Assembly: GCA_028641055.1 (NCBI GenBank)
Contig: CM054060.1
Location: 62,587,371-62,651,370 of the forward strand
Direction of reading: 5' to 3'
Length of the DNA stretch: 64,000 nt
DNA from: Alopecurus myosuroides
Taxonomy: Eukaryota; Streptophyta; Magnoliopsida; Poales; Poaceae
Shown here: positions 43,701 through 54,050 of the stretch, piece by piece
How the letters are laid out: the number at the start of each line of letters is the position of its first letter
Position numbering within the stretch: the stretch's first letter is position 1
Notes under the pieces: generated by a model
The model's input: the letters and a program-made list of their open reading frames with translations, nothing else
The model's database searches: none
What the model was told of the DNA's origin: nothing
Translations under genes and position numbers: made by a program

Positions 43701-45044
43701 AGAGACAGAAAGACGAGTACCATCAGCAGTGAGAACATTAAGAGGAGAATCAGTAGGGCGAAAAGAGGAGAGAACGGAAGAATCAGAAGTCATATGAAAA
43801 GAAGCTCCAGAATCCAGAACCCACGACGATGTACCTGACTATGTAGAAGATGATGGTCCCAAAGTGCCAGAAGAATCAGTCACAGAGCCAGCAGTACCAG
43901 TCGAAGAAGAGCCTGAAGTAGCAAACATCTGCCTGATCATCCGCACCATCTCCTGCTCCGTAGGAGTGACCATAGAACCCGATCCAGTAGACGAGCCTGA
44001 CGAGCCATGAGACGGACGAGGGCTAGACTGCGTCCTCTGCTGGCGCAGATGACGCTCCCTCGTGCAGCAGCGAGACTCCGTGCGACCATCCATGTCACAG
44101 TAGGTGCAGTGAGATCGTGGACAAGAGCCACGACCCTGGCCACGACCCTGGCTCTGAGGAGTGGGTAACAGTGGTGGAGCAGTGGACCGCTGAGGGGCTG
44201 GTGGAGTAGGCGACGAAGTAGGAGCACGGGGCGACGGGGCAGGTCCACGAGCAGCCAACACAGAAGGAACATTAAGCAGACCAACACCATGGAGGCGAAT
44301 CTCCTCAGCACGAAGCTCAGACAACACCTCTGTCATAGGAATACGACCACGGGCAAGCAGCTGAGCACGACGAGCCTCAAACTCAGAACGAAGGCGCGAC
44401 AAGAACTCGTAGATGCGCTGGAACTCCAAGTCGGAGCGCACAGTCTGACAACACGGGCAGGTACCACATACAGCTGAGCGAAGAGAGTCGAGCTGACGCC
44501 AGATAGCTGAGCGCACAGTGGAGTCACCCTGCTGTAGAGTATGCTCCTGACGAACCACAGACAGATAAAGAGCATCCCCAGATGGCTGATAGCGCTGACC
44601 AAGGTGAACCCACATGGCAGCGGCAGTACCGAGTCCCATAAACTCCGAAGCAAACTGGGGTAGAACACTAGCAGTAAGGACAGCCGCAGCACGAGCATCA
44701 TCATCTACCCACTGCGTGTATGCAGTCATGTCCTTCTGATAGGTGGCAAACGTAGCAGAGTACTCCTGGACCTTCTTCTCATGCGCAGCAACATCAGTAT
44801 CATACGCACTCTTAGCAGCATCCTTGTCAGCCTGAGAAGCACTGGCAGCAAGGACCGGTGGCGTCGGTGGAGTAGGAACCATAGGATCAACGGGACACGG
44901 CGGACACGTGACCTCGCCGGAAAGAACACCCCACAGACGAAGACAACACACATGGACGCGCAGAAAGGCAGCAAAGTCCGGATAGTTGGTGCCATCAAAG
45001 ATCACGGAGCACCGAGGAATCGCGACAAAGCCCGCAGCAGCCAT
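40770..45044 (-). pseudogene. Copia-2 gag-pol polyprotein with two in-frame TAG stops
   Basis: From the ATG at 45042-45044 one frame runs to 40770. Gag (45044-43842) includes a zinc-knuckle-like CTYCDMDG.TESRC in which the expected His is Arg. A TAG at 43839-43841 separates gag from protease ([10 protein letters not shown], about 43800). Integrase residues Asp, Asp, Glu are present ([25 protein letters not shown]), as are reverse transcriptase ([21 protein letters not shown]) and, after a second TAG at 41232-41234, RNase H (YSDATWASDP, SSAEAELRAM). Both stops are in the main frame and the frame is open around them. Product roles are as for other Copia polyproteins. Confidence 0.92.
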
Positions 45045-45555
45045 AGGGATTTTTTTATTTTTTTATTTTTTTGGATCGGCCAACTCGCTTGTAACAGCAG
45101 AAGACGCACGCACACACGCACGATGCAGGGAACCTTCAGCAACCTGGAACCAGACACGAGCAGTAGCCTGGGCACTGGAACCAGACACGAGCAGCGGCCG
45201 GGACAAAGCAGACGAGCAGCAGCCAGGGGCGGACAGAAGGTGGCCGGACGGGGCTGATGCGCGGCGACCCGTAGAGGCGGCCGGGCGACGACTGCAGGGG
45301 CAGATGGGCGGCGCGGCCTGGAGACGAGGGACGGCGGTGGAGACGAGGGACGGACGGCGGCCGGAGTGGTTAGGGACGGACAGGCAGCAGCGGCAGGCCT
45401 CGGGCGGAGGGGCGTGGTCAGCAGCCTGGGAGCATACCAAAGTACTAGCTCCAGGAGGCGTACGAGGTGGACAACACGAGCTCCTGGAAGAAAAAGATCG
45501 TAGATCGATCTGTACGGGCGGCGGCCAGAGAAGAATTGTGGAAAACCTAAACCTT

Positions 45556-45566
45556 GCTCGATACCA
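45556..45566 (-). promoter_or_regulatory. Copia-2 primer binding site
   Basis: TGGTATCGAGC lies directly next to the 5' LTR on the element strand. It is a short match to initiator tRNA-Met type sites (TGGTATC) with a divergent end. Confidence 0.75.
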
Positions 45567-45698
45567 TGTTAGGAATAGACGAGTTGTATTCCACGGGGCC
45601 AAAGGCCACAATATAAATATACATGTACAAGGTGGCAAATATGCAGGAACACCCCTATGTAATAGGGAAACTACGGATATGCACTAATCTCTCTAACA
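45567..45698 (-). repeat. Copia-2 5' LTR
   Basis: 132 bp, bounded by the primer binding site at 45566 and the target duplication ATTAG at 45699-45703. Confidence 0.95.
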
Positions 45699-45759
45699 AT
45701 TAGTATGTAAATAGCTGCTAACTTATATGTTTGCTCGCTTTTTGTACTCTATATTGTAG

Positions 45760-45942
45760 CTTGCGGCATCTGACGAGAAACCAAGGCAGTTGGCAGGTAA
45801 CTCTCTACACATGATTGCTTCACAAATCACTGATAATAATTTGAGAAGTACACTTGAGTTGGGAATAGGTAGGCATCAAGCGGGTCCAAATGACCGAGAT
45901 CGGTCCTTGCTTGAGGATCTCTTTTCAAAAAACATTATTTAG
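45760..45942 (+). pseudogene. possible terminal exon of an unidentified host gene
   Basis: A branch-site-like GCTAAC (45713) and an acceptor TATTGTAG precede an open frame of 60 codons ending in TAG at 45940-45942. It reads LAASDEKPRQLAG, then SQITDNNLRSTLELGIGRH and SLLEDLFSKNII. The sequence is not repetitive and looks protein-like, with no family recognised. Alternatively the exon stops at the GGCAG|GTAACT donor (45796) and joins a later exon around 46124. The rest of the gene would lie left, disrupted by Copia-2 and CACTA-2. Confidence 0.4.
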
Positions 45943-46124
45943 GTGTGCTCTTTTTTGGTAACTGAATTTTGCACAAACATGTCCTCTTCTGATTCCAGTA
46001 TGGTTTGTCTGCGGTATCTTATTGTTTGACTTGATGACATACTTGAGAAAACTGCAAATATAATTTATTTATTTGTCAGATACTGGTATACACTAGCACA
46101 CTGGTTTGGTTTGTCAATCTTCAG

Positions 46125-46215
46125 TGGTGACAGCTGCTGCTCCGTTTTGGGCAGACGAGGAGGGATTTGCTGCTGCCATTTGGGAAGAGGAGGTTGCTGC
46201 TGCTCGTTGCTGAGA
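46125..46215 (+). pseudogene. possible last exon, acidic C terminus
   Basis: After CAATCTTCAG (an acceptor) an open frame reads VTAAAPFWADEEGFAAAIWEEEV and stops at TGA (46213-46215). The pattern looks like a real C terminus, but no family is recognised and the link with 45760-45796 is a guess. Confidence 0.3.
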
Positions 46216-46270
46216 CTAGCTGTTTCTGATAGCTTATTGTCATCATCAGTGCATGTGTTGTTGAATCATG

Positions 46271-46445
46271 GATGCAGGTGTTGTCGTGTACCTCTATGTA
46301 GGCAAGTCTCCATTTTCGTCCAAATTTATTGGCACGTACTCTGTATGCCTGGATGCAGGTGTTGTCGTGTACCTCTATGTAGGCAAGTCTCCATTTTCGT
46401 ATAGTCATCTTCCATATTTGTTGGCACGTACTCTGTATGCCTGGA
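46271..46445 (+). repeat. 81-bp tandem duplication
   Basis: Copy 1 46271-46351, copy 2 46352-46445 with about 13 extra bases after CATTTTCGT. Both contain GGTGTTGTCGTGTACCTCTA. The open frames across it are artefacts of the duplication. Possibly 3' untranslated sequence of the preceding gene remnant. Confidence 0.9.
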
Positions 46446-46449
46446 GATA

Positions 46450-47480
46450 ATGGAAGTTTGTTGCTAATTATCATGAGAATGTTATTAATTGGTAGTATCT
46501 TGGCGGCTAGAGACAAGGGTCACTTAGGGGGTCTGGTGCCGCATTTGGTGGAGGGGGGGCTCACTCATCTTCAATACGCGGATGACACAATCTTATTTCT
46601 CGAGTTGGAGGAACAGTGGATGGCTCCTTATGTGTTTCGAAGAAATATCGGGTCTTAAAATTAATTTCCATAAAAGCGAAGTTTTCATTTTTGGGGTGGA
46701 TAAGATGGAACAAACTAGAATTGCTAACCTTTTCAACTGCAAGTTGGGGGCTTTCCCGCTGATCTACCTGGGGTCCCGTGTCTGACCGCAAGTTGTTGGC
46801 TTCGGACTTCGCTTTTTTACCGGACAAAGTGCAGAAAAAGTTGGGGTGCTGGCAACCGGTGTCCACGGGAGGAAGGAAGATCCTTATTGATTATTGTCTT
46901 AGTAGTGTACCTACCTATGTCGTGGGCTTTTATCTGTTGCCGGAGGACATACATTATAAAATGGACATGCAGCGTGCGAAGTTTTTTTGGGAGGGTAACG
47001 GAGAACAGAGCAAATACCACATGGTCAAGTGGTTGGATCTTTGCTCCCCCATTGACTTTGGTGGTCTCGGGTTTACGGAAACTAGAAGCCGCAATGTATC
47101 TCTTCTTGCCAAGTGGATCATGAAACTATAACGGGGCGATCAGGACTTGTGTAGTCATATCCTGCGTCGCAAGTACCTTGGGAACGGCGATTTCTTTCAA
47201 TCTGATATGGCTGGGGGGTCCCAATTTTGGAATGGGCTGCATTCGGTCAAACAGTGGGTTCGTAAAAGGCTGGCTTATAAGCTCGGGGATGGTAACAAGA
47301 TTTCGTTTTGGCATGATGTTTGGATCTTTTCGGTCCCTCTTCGGGTGGCTTTTCCTCTTATTTTTGAGTGGTTTTCCGTAAGTTGTTGGCTCGTAAGTCT
47401 AGCATTAGTGTAACTTTTTGTTCAATTTGTGGCAATGGAGTGGTAGAAAACGACGTGCCAAAGCGCGCGGGATCCTTCTA
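46450..47480 (+). pseudogene. LINE (L1-type) reverse transcriptase C-terminal fragment
   Basis: Recognisable order: HLQYADDTI (the YADD catalytic motif, 46570-46596), ISGLKINFHKSEVF, PLIYLG, then LLPEDIHYKMDMQRAKFFWEG and a zf-RVT-like end (SFWHDVWIF). Frameshifts near 46620, 46780 and 47130 and a stop after MKL break it. Plant L1-type LINEs have this order after an endonuclease domain, which is missing here (5' truncation, as is common for LINEs). Confidence 0.88.
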
Positions 47481-47524
47481 GTAACATCCTAAAGCAACTC
47501 GAGATTAGGTAACATCCATAACGA

Positions 47525-48600
47525 TCACGGAGAGCATTGTTGCACACAGTCTAGAGCATCGGCAGACAAGTTTGAGTGGACGCGCACGACGACGCAGGCT
47601 ATGTCGTCCTTGCTTCCCCGTTCAACGGCCCCGTCGACGACCTTCACTGCCGCCTTCCGAGCGTCGCTCGTGTCCCTGATCTCGTCCGCCGCCTCCTGGT
47701 TGGACAGCACCTTCCAGAGCCCGTCGCTGGCGAGGACGATGAACTCGGTGTCGTCGCCGACATCCTCGATGGCCACGTCCGGGTCGGAGCTGATGTGCTC
47801 CTTTGAGCTTCCGGTCCCCGAACGCCCGCGACATCGCCAGCGACACGCGTCCACCCGGGGCACGTCCCCTGATCAGCTCGACCATGGGCTCTGTAATACG
47901 CTAGCTGTACGTTGCAGGACAAGTTGAAATTTTCAGTATCGTGCATCTCGGTAACGAAGCCTCCCCTGTTCTCGATGGCGTCGCGCTCGCGGTCCACGGA
48001 CAGCTGCCTCGCCTTGCCCGCCTCGCACACGATGGCGCGGGAGTCCCCCACGTTGGCCACCACCAGCGTCTCGCCGTTTTGCAGGATCACCGTGACGGCC
48101 GTCGACGCGCCGCCACGCGGCCTTTCCTCGCCATCCACGGTCGCATTCTTCCTCCTGAGTGCCTTCCGGTCCGTGCGGTCGTCCCAGAAGTCCGGCTCGC
48201 CGAGGATGTTGTCGAAGAGGTGGTTCCGGAGGTAGGCCGCGACGTCGGCGCCCGAGTGGCCGTCGAAGACGCCGAAGAGGCCCACCTCGTTGCCGTCGTC
48301 CACGCGAAGGAACTCGGCCACGTGTCGGTCCTCCATGCCGTGCGCCATCTTGCCCTCTACCAGGTGGAAGCCGTAGGTCACCTTCGGCGCCGACGCCTTG
48401 CTGTTGCCTCGCCCCGTCGCGCGCACCGCCTCCTTCTCCGCACCGTGGAGGCCGTGCTCGTGGATTCCGACCTGGCAACAAGACGAAAGCACCATCGATC
48501 AGCAGCAGCAGCATACGTGCAGATCAAATTTGGGGGATCATTCAGACAAGGATGAACCGGCGTCAAAGTAAACCTTGCGCTGCGCTTGTACAGAGGCCAT
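47525..48600 (-). pseudogene. PP2C-type protein phosphatase gene, copy A, broken
   Basis: Leftward: exon 1 48600-48574 (MASVQAQRK), intron 48573-48472 (GT..AG), exon 2 from 48471. PP2C motifs follow: GFHLVEGK, MEDRHVAEF, FDGHSG (metal Asp), GGASTAV, VVANVGDSRAIV, then ASDGLWKVLSNQEA and SKDDIACVVV. Relative to the usual pattern there is a deletion at FWDD/RTDRK, loss of four codons at LSVD/RERD, a frame-breaking extra stretch at 47889-47945 (an unspliced intron or insertion), and one extra A near 47810 in CTCAAAGGAG. It therefore cannot make a full phosphatase. A TATA box (48697-48703, minus) is still present. Copy B is at 53154-53786. Confidence 0.88.
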
Positions 48601-48975
48601 CTTGTTGCCGGGGATCGAGTGAAGTGGTCGTGATGTATCGAGTTCTTCAAGATAAACAAGGACGTACGTGGAGCTGTGACCTGTGAGTTCGGCGTCCTTT
48701 ATAACGTGTCGCTGATCGGCTGCCACGGCGCGCGCGACGCCGGCCTCGTGGCGGCCTCGCGTTGACGCACCCGGCGAGCAGCTTTGCCGCGCTCAGGCTG
48801 GGGGGCGGCTACTTCGGTCTGTCGGCTCAATCAGCGGCATTCGGGAATTCAATGTGATTGGCTCTGATCTCATAGGCTACGCGAGCGGCGGCCACCAAGG
48901 CGTGTGGTGTAGATCATATTTCTAGCTTAAACATCTGGTATGAGACTAGAAGCGAGCCCCACTTATCTTTGGACG
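48601..48975 (-). other. upstream region of PP2C copy A, part of a segmental duplication
   Basis: Contains the TATAAAG box (48697-48703, minus strand). It is matched in order by 53787-54050 and, for the last part (48890-48965), by 63930-64000 at the end of the window. No other gene is seen. Confidence 0.8.
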
Positions 48976-50796
48976 CTGGCAGAAATAGTAATAAGAATAT
49001 AGTTCCGAATAATTTGATGGTTAAAGGAGGCAATAAAAAAATGGCAATACAGTATCCAATTTAACCGACAATCCTTGCGCTCGAATGCACTTGTTGCCGT
49101 CCGGAATGCCAGCAAACGACTGTGATTTCCACTTCGCTACTTCTCCTATCTCTTTCCCCTATATGTCCTTTCATTCACATCAACTCTATCCACTCCAGTC
49201 TCCCCCGAGACCGTATCTCTTCAGATATGAACCCGTGTTTTCTCCCGGCACCGCAACTCCATATCATGTTGGCGACTATAGAGTGCAACATTGCGAGGGG
49301 TTGTTTCTCCGGCAGGAGGCTTTACAAACATAGGAGATCCTTGAAAAACTTATAGAGGTGATGAGGTCATTGAGCTTGTGTGTGGGATATAAAATATAGA
49401 TCCTCCACTTCTACAGTGTGCAGACCAGAAAGCTCCGTGTGATTGCAAATATTTTCTGATGCCACACATTTTCAAGTTTTAGTCCGAATCGTCATAAGTG
49501 GAAACTACTACTTTCTTCCGCATGCGAGAGAAACTTTCTCGACTAATCAGATGTGGTAAACTAATTTTCCCTTGCTCACGGAGATAGCTACTACCTTTTA
49601 TATGGATAAATATGAGCAAGTGGGTGAGACCTACAACTAGTAGTCTTTACAATACACTAATGTTGGACAAGTATGTGTCATCTATATTGATTGACTAACA
49701 ACATTATGAGTTTTGAAACATCAGTTGAGCAAGCAAAGAAGTTTTTTTAAGCGAACTACGGCGGTCTTAAAGCCGGCTGAACTACTCATCATAGAAACGA
49801 AACCAACAAAAAATAGTTGTACAAGGCAAGAGCGCCAAAAATAGGAAAAAGAACAAAAAAGAAGAAAACGAAACTGAAGAGCTAAAGCTATGAAAACAAA
49901 CTAAAACAAAAAATTATAGGGCACTAGACAACCAAAGGTTGAAGAAAGGAAGGCTATACAGGAGAGGCTAAATGTGCAAACATGACGGCCCAATCATGGT
50001 GCAGTGATTTGTGGACCTGGTTGTTGCATATGTGAGTACAAACAAAAAAGTCTTCCGCACACCTGAGAAAAACTAACTGAATTGATTTCGTCCCGTCTCT
50101 CAAAGTCTTGTTGTTCGGCTACTTCCAAAACGAACTCTCTCTCAAGACCTTGCTGTTCGGCCACTTCCAAAATGGACTGAATTGATTTTGTCTCTTTTTT
50201 AAGACACTAGCGTTCCGCCGCTTCCAAATATTCCGGAGGGCGTAGATGAGGACCGAGGATCGCACTTTCGAAGACGCCGATCCTTCCGTAAATTGCATGG
50301 CCGCGCGTAGCCCAACACATCCACATGAAGGGCTGGAACGGTCGTCTAGAAAGGATATATATGGCTGCAGTGAAGGAGGAGGTGTGCATTGGATTCAGTT
50401 AAGGGGCAGAACGGTCAGCCATCTGAATTTGACAGACCGCTCCGGAAGCGACGCAAATTTGTGAAGAGCGTAACCGTGATCAGCTAGCGAGAGGCATAGG
50501 TGGCAATGATTCGTAGAGTAGTTCTTTCAAGTCAAAGGTGGAAACCTGCAAATGATTAAAAGTTGTCATATATGCTGATTGGAGGTTAGAGGCTTATTGT
50601 CGAGACGAAAAACCCTAACGTCGGCACTGGTTGGTACTAGCGAAACCGAGCATAAGAGAGATCGTAGATCATGTAGCTCTGAAGTGACGGTATGAGAGAT
50701 ACGATGTCAAGGGTGTCTAGGGATCAAAGAAGAGCAACCGATGAGTTGGGTCTAGTAGTGTGAGAAAAAAGAGTCGGGAAGCGCTGAGCGGGGGCA
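48976..50796. other. unassigned sequence
   Basis: No gene with a recognised domain. Two related phrases near 50100 (TCTCAAAGTCTTGTTGTTCGGC) and 50143 (CTCAAGACCTTGCTGTTCGGC), followed by AAA(A/T)TGGACTGAATTGAT-like text, show a local duplication of about 50 bp. 49740-49960 is A-rich. A minus-strand frame at 50389-50207 is open but unrecognised; LINE or unclassified repeat origin is possible. Confidence 0.35.
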
Positions 50797-52016
50797 ATGG
50801 AATCAAATGATATGTCACACCAAAACGAAGTAGAAGTTCCTGAGCCAACCGAGACCGAAGTGATAGATCAAAAGTCTCGAAGACACGATAGGAGGTCTTT
50901 CCAAATTATGGTGTTGAGACAGCTCGTCCCTCTGGCTAGACCATCCATAGATGGATCGGAACCAAGAAACCAAAGGTAGTCGAACCATTTCCCCTAGGAG
51001 AAGTGCAAGAAATCATGGTGCTTAGAGTATTGTAGAGAAGGCTGTGAAACATCAAATGAACAAGAACTTGGAAATTCCTCCCAACTTCGAAGGTAATTCT
51101 TTTGTTGTGTTGGACTCAGAAGTGTTGTGTGATAACCTTTATTCCGTGAACATAGTGTGTGGATCCTCACCTAGTGAGAGATCTAAAATTATTCAGCAAT
51201 TTCTTGATAATGAGATTGTTCTTAATCATGCTTATGCTTTAGATAATCTTGTTTTTGTTTTGCTTGAATCTATAGAGATAGATGGCCCTGATCAACTACG
51301 TGATCATCCTCATGCAATGTCCCAAGGTTCTGTTAAATCTAATCTCAGTCAGTTGCATGTATTTGGTTTGGATGATGCTGACAGTCCTTGGACTATGGTC
51401 ATATATAGAAAATCTAAATCTAATAATGTTAGGAGGATTTTGGAATAGTAGAGGCACATGACGTCATGGCCGTAAGAAATCTTTAGTTGGCTTTATTAGT
51501 AAACAAAAGCTGGATTTTATTGGTATTCAAGAAACTAAAAGGAGAGAATTTCCTGAACACTTTCTTAATTACATTTTTTGTCCCAGTGACTTCTCCCAGC
51601 TTTCCTTACCTACAAAGAATATTGTTGGTCGTATTATTGTAGGATTTAAGAAGGATGTGTTTGAGGTGATTAGTCATTCCTGTTTGGAGTTTTCTATTTC
51701 TGTTGTAGTAAGAGATAATGTTGAAAACTTCAACTGGCAGCTAGTGGTTATTTATGGAACCCTCTACCAGGAGCTTAAAATGGAGTTCATTGTTGAACTA
51801 CATGATATTGTGGAACAGAGCTCCCTCCCTACTCTGTTGGGGTGATTTTAATTTGGTAAGAGGGGCTCATGAGAAGAGTAATGGGATTGTTAACCCAAAC
51901 CTCACCCTACTATTTAACGACTGGATCAATAGGTGGGCCCTTATGGAGTTTAAGTCTGCCAATAGGAACTACACTTGGTCAAATAATCAGGATAACCCCA
52001 ATGAACAACTGTATCT
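50797..52016 (+). pseudogene. LINE ORF1 and endonuclease-domain fragment
   Basis: 51044-51448 is open and ends with a Trp-containing segment (PWTMVIYRKSKSNNVRR), as seen at the end of plant LINE ORF1. Directly after it, with stops, comes an AP-endonuclease-type domain: FISKQKLDFIGIQETKR (51490), then VVIYGT and GDFNLVRG (51840-51866). Metal-binding and catalytic patterns QETK and GDFN are visible. It is cut at 52016, where Copia homology begins. The reverse transcriptase is absent. Direction is the same as the LINE fragment at 46450, but they need not be one element. Confidence 0.8.
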
Positions 52017-53153
52017 TCAGGTTCATCTTGCTAGTTAGATCCTTGGACATGCAGATCTTTTCCAGATTATCCCAAACGGCTTATGAGGATTTCTCCTTCA
52101 GCACCTCTTGCAAAATCTCATTAGATAAACGAAGTTTAACGTGCATAAAGCCTTACGGTCTGTCCACGTCTTTATATCCTTTTGCCGAATCCATTCTGTG
52201 TATCATCAAGATCTCCAGATTGGGAAAGAAATTGCTCGCATCTTAATTTGTTAAACTGAGAATATCGTCTTGTACTCCAGAGCAACGGCCATCGTAAACT
52301 CTAATCTGTAAACCAAGCTCTTATACCGCTCCTTAAAAACAATAGCAAGATAAAATGATGAACGCAATAGAGCTAGCAGACAGGGGGAAAACACTTTCAA
52401 TGAGTAATTTCAATGAGGAAGAGAAAAAAAACCATGAGCGCCAGCTAGCATGACTCCGTATATCGGGTGCGGTTACAAACGTATATCGCTTGCAGTTAAA
52501 AACGTCGAGAATTACAACTTGGGACTGATCCCAGCCATGGTAAAATCCTAGACATGATAGAATTCGAATCGATTTCAGCCTTTTATCGGTATAACTATCC
52601 CTACCATGGTAAAATGCTAGACAAGATAGAATTAGAATCGAAATCTCTACTCATCAGAACTTTGGTCTTCTATCGGTATAACTTAATTTGGATCACGTCA
52701 TATTAAAATAACAGGGACCTGAAAAGCGGAGGAAATTTCTACTCCCTCTATATCATAAGGAGATGATGCTTTAGGAATTTCAACTATAAGCAACCTATAG
52801 TAGATTCATTCACTCATTTTATGTATATGGATATATTTTAGCACATCCACTCATTTTATGTATATGGGTATATTTTAGCGCATAGATCCACTCATTTTGC
52901 TTCGTATGTACTCTTGAATTAGAATATAGAAAACATTTTATATTTTGGTAACCTATAGCAGATTCACTCATTTTATGTATATAGATATATTTTAGTTCGT
53001 AGATTCACTCATTTTGTTCCGTATGTTGTATTAGAATATAGAAAATATTTTATATTTTGGTAAACAGAGAGTAAAAAAATGCTTTTTTGGGAACAGAGGA
53101 ATCTGAAATTCAGCAAGAATTTAACAACCGTGGAGACAAAATGAGCTTCGTAT
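52017..53153 (-). mobile_element. second Copia remnant (gag start and LTR), related to 21157-23340
   Basis: 52017-52300 matches 22358-22690 (start of gag, minus strand), and 52303-53153 matches the LTR-like part 22690-23340. It includes the phrases CGGTTACAAACGTATATCG and GAGACAAAATGAGCTTCGTA. Only the first part of gag is left, with stops. It contains a Stowaway MITE that has expanded by internal duplication. Confidence 0.8.
52742..53073. mobile_element. Stowaway MITE with internal tandem duplications
   Basis: Start CTCCCTCTATATCATAAG and end CAGAGAGTA. The core CACTCATTTTATGTATATGG occurs about three times and TTAGAATATAGAAAA(C/T)ATTTTATATTTTGG twice, so it is about twice the size of the copy at 23064-23226. 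Confidence 0.6.
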
Positions 53154-53786
53154 AACATCCTAAAGCAACTCGAGATTACTTGACATACATAACGACACCG
53201 AGAGCATTGTTGCACACTAGTCTAGAGCATCGGCAGACAAGTTTGAGTGGACGCGCACGACGATGCAGGCTATGTCGTCCTTGCTTCCCCGTTCAACCAT
53301 GGGCTTCACTGCCGCCTTTCGAGCGTCCCTCGTGTCCCTGATACGCTAGCTCGACCATGGGTTCTGTAATACGCTAGCTGTACGTTGCACGACGAGTTGA
53401 AATTTTCAGTACCGGTAACGAAGCCTCCCCTGCTCTCGATGGCGTCACGCTCGCGCAGTGGCTCGTGGTCCACGGACAGCTGCCTCACCTTGCCCGCCTC
53501 GCGCACGATGGCGCGGGAGTCCCCCACGTTGGCCACCACCAGCGTCTCGCCGTTGAGCAGGATCACCGTGACGGCCATCGACCCGCCACGGCGCGGCCTT
53601 TCCTCGCCACCCACGGTCGCCTTCGTCCTCGTGAGCACCTTCCGGTCCGTGCGGTGGTAGGCGCGCCGTATCGCGCCCATGGCGTCCTCCCAGAAGTCCG
53701 GCTCTGTAATACGCTAGCTGTACGTTGCACGACGAGTTGAACACGGCGTCAAAGTAAACCTTGCGCTGCGCTTGTACAGAGGACAT
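53154..53786 (-). pseudogene. PP2C-type protein phosphatase gene, copy B, heavily deleted
   Basis: The exon 1 equivalent lies at 53786-53760 (MSSVQAQRK). Then a 40-bp motif replaces most of exon 2. Reading resumes with DFWEDAMGAIRRAYHRTDRK, VVANVGDSRAIV and LSVDHEPLRERDAI (53680-53430). The 3' half, including the ASDG region, is deleted (an equivalent of about 185 bp of copy A is missing near 53340). Segments missing in copy A are present here and the reverse, so both derive from a fuller ancestor. No functional product. Confidence 0.87.
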
Positions 53787-54050
53787 CTTGCCGGGGATCG
53801 AGTGAAGTGGTCGAGATGTGTCAAGTTCTTCAAGAGAAACAAGGACTGTGACCTGTGAGTTTGGCATCCTTTATAACGTGTCGCTGATCGGCGAGGGGCT
53901 TTCGAGCCCCGGGCTGCCACGGCGCCCTCTCCTACACGCTATGCCGCGCTCAGGCTGGGGGGCGGCTACTTCGGTCTGTCGGTTCGATCAGCGGCTTAAT
54001 CCAATGTGATTGTCTCTGATCTCATAGGCTACGCGAGCGGCTGCCACCAA
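53787..54050 (-). other. upstream region of PP2C copy B
   Basis: Matches 48601-48885. It has an extra 20-bp palindrome (53893-53912; GGGGCT-TTCG-AGCCCC) and lacks several short pieces. It ends at 54050, where an insertion begins. Confidence 0.8.

Larger units (their letters stand above)
40497..45698 (-). mobile_element. Copia-2: complete short-LTR Copia element, 5,202 bp
   Basis: 132-bp LTRs at 45567-45698 (5') and 40497-40628 (3') begin TGTTAGAGAG and end in TCCTAACA on the element strand; the target duplication is ATTAG on both sides. One difference is seen between the LTRs (near 40543). The primer binding site TGGTATCGAGC and a G-rich polypurine tract are in place. Gag-pol is a single frame with two stops. 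The GC-richer coding sequence and tiny LTRs distinguish it from Copia-1. Confidence 0.95.

Noticed and set aside
43839..43841. Programmed readthrough of the TAG at the Copia-2 gag/protease border
   Set aside because: The context after TAG (TCAGGT) does not fit the known CARYYA-type plant readthrough signal, and a second unrelated TAG is present downstream. Simple nonsense mutations are more likely.
41865..45687. Plus-strand open frames across Copia-2 (for example 41865-42389, 44986-45687)
   Set aside because: Antisense shadows of the minus-strand gag-pol frame and its GC-rich leader; no domain of their own.
46111..46404. Cys-rich 97-codon ORF with internal repeat
   Set aside because: It runs through the 81-bp DNA duplication in a frame different from the plausible acidic C terminus; no signal peptide or known cysteine framework.
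47576..48686. Plus-strand frames across the PP2C gene
   Set aside because: Antisense of a GC-rich coding region; the PP2C motifs are all on the minus strand.
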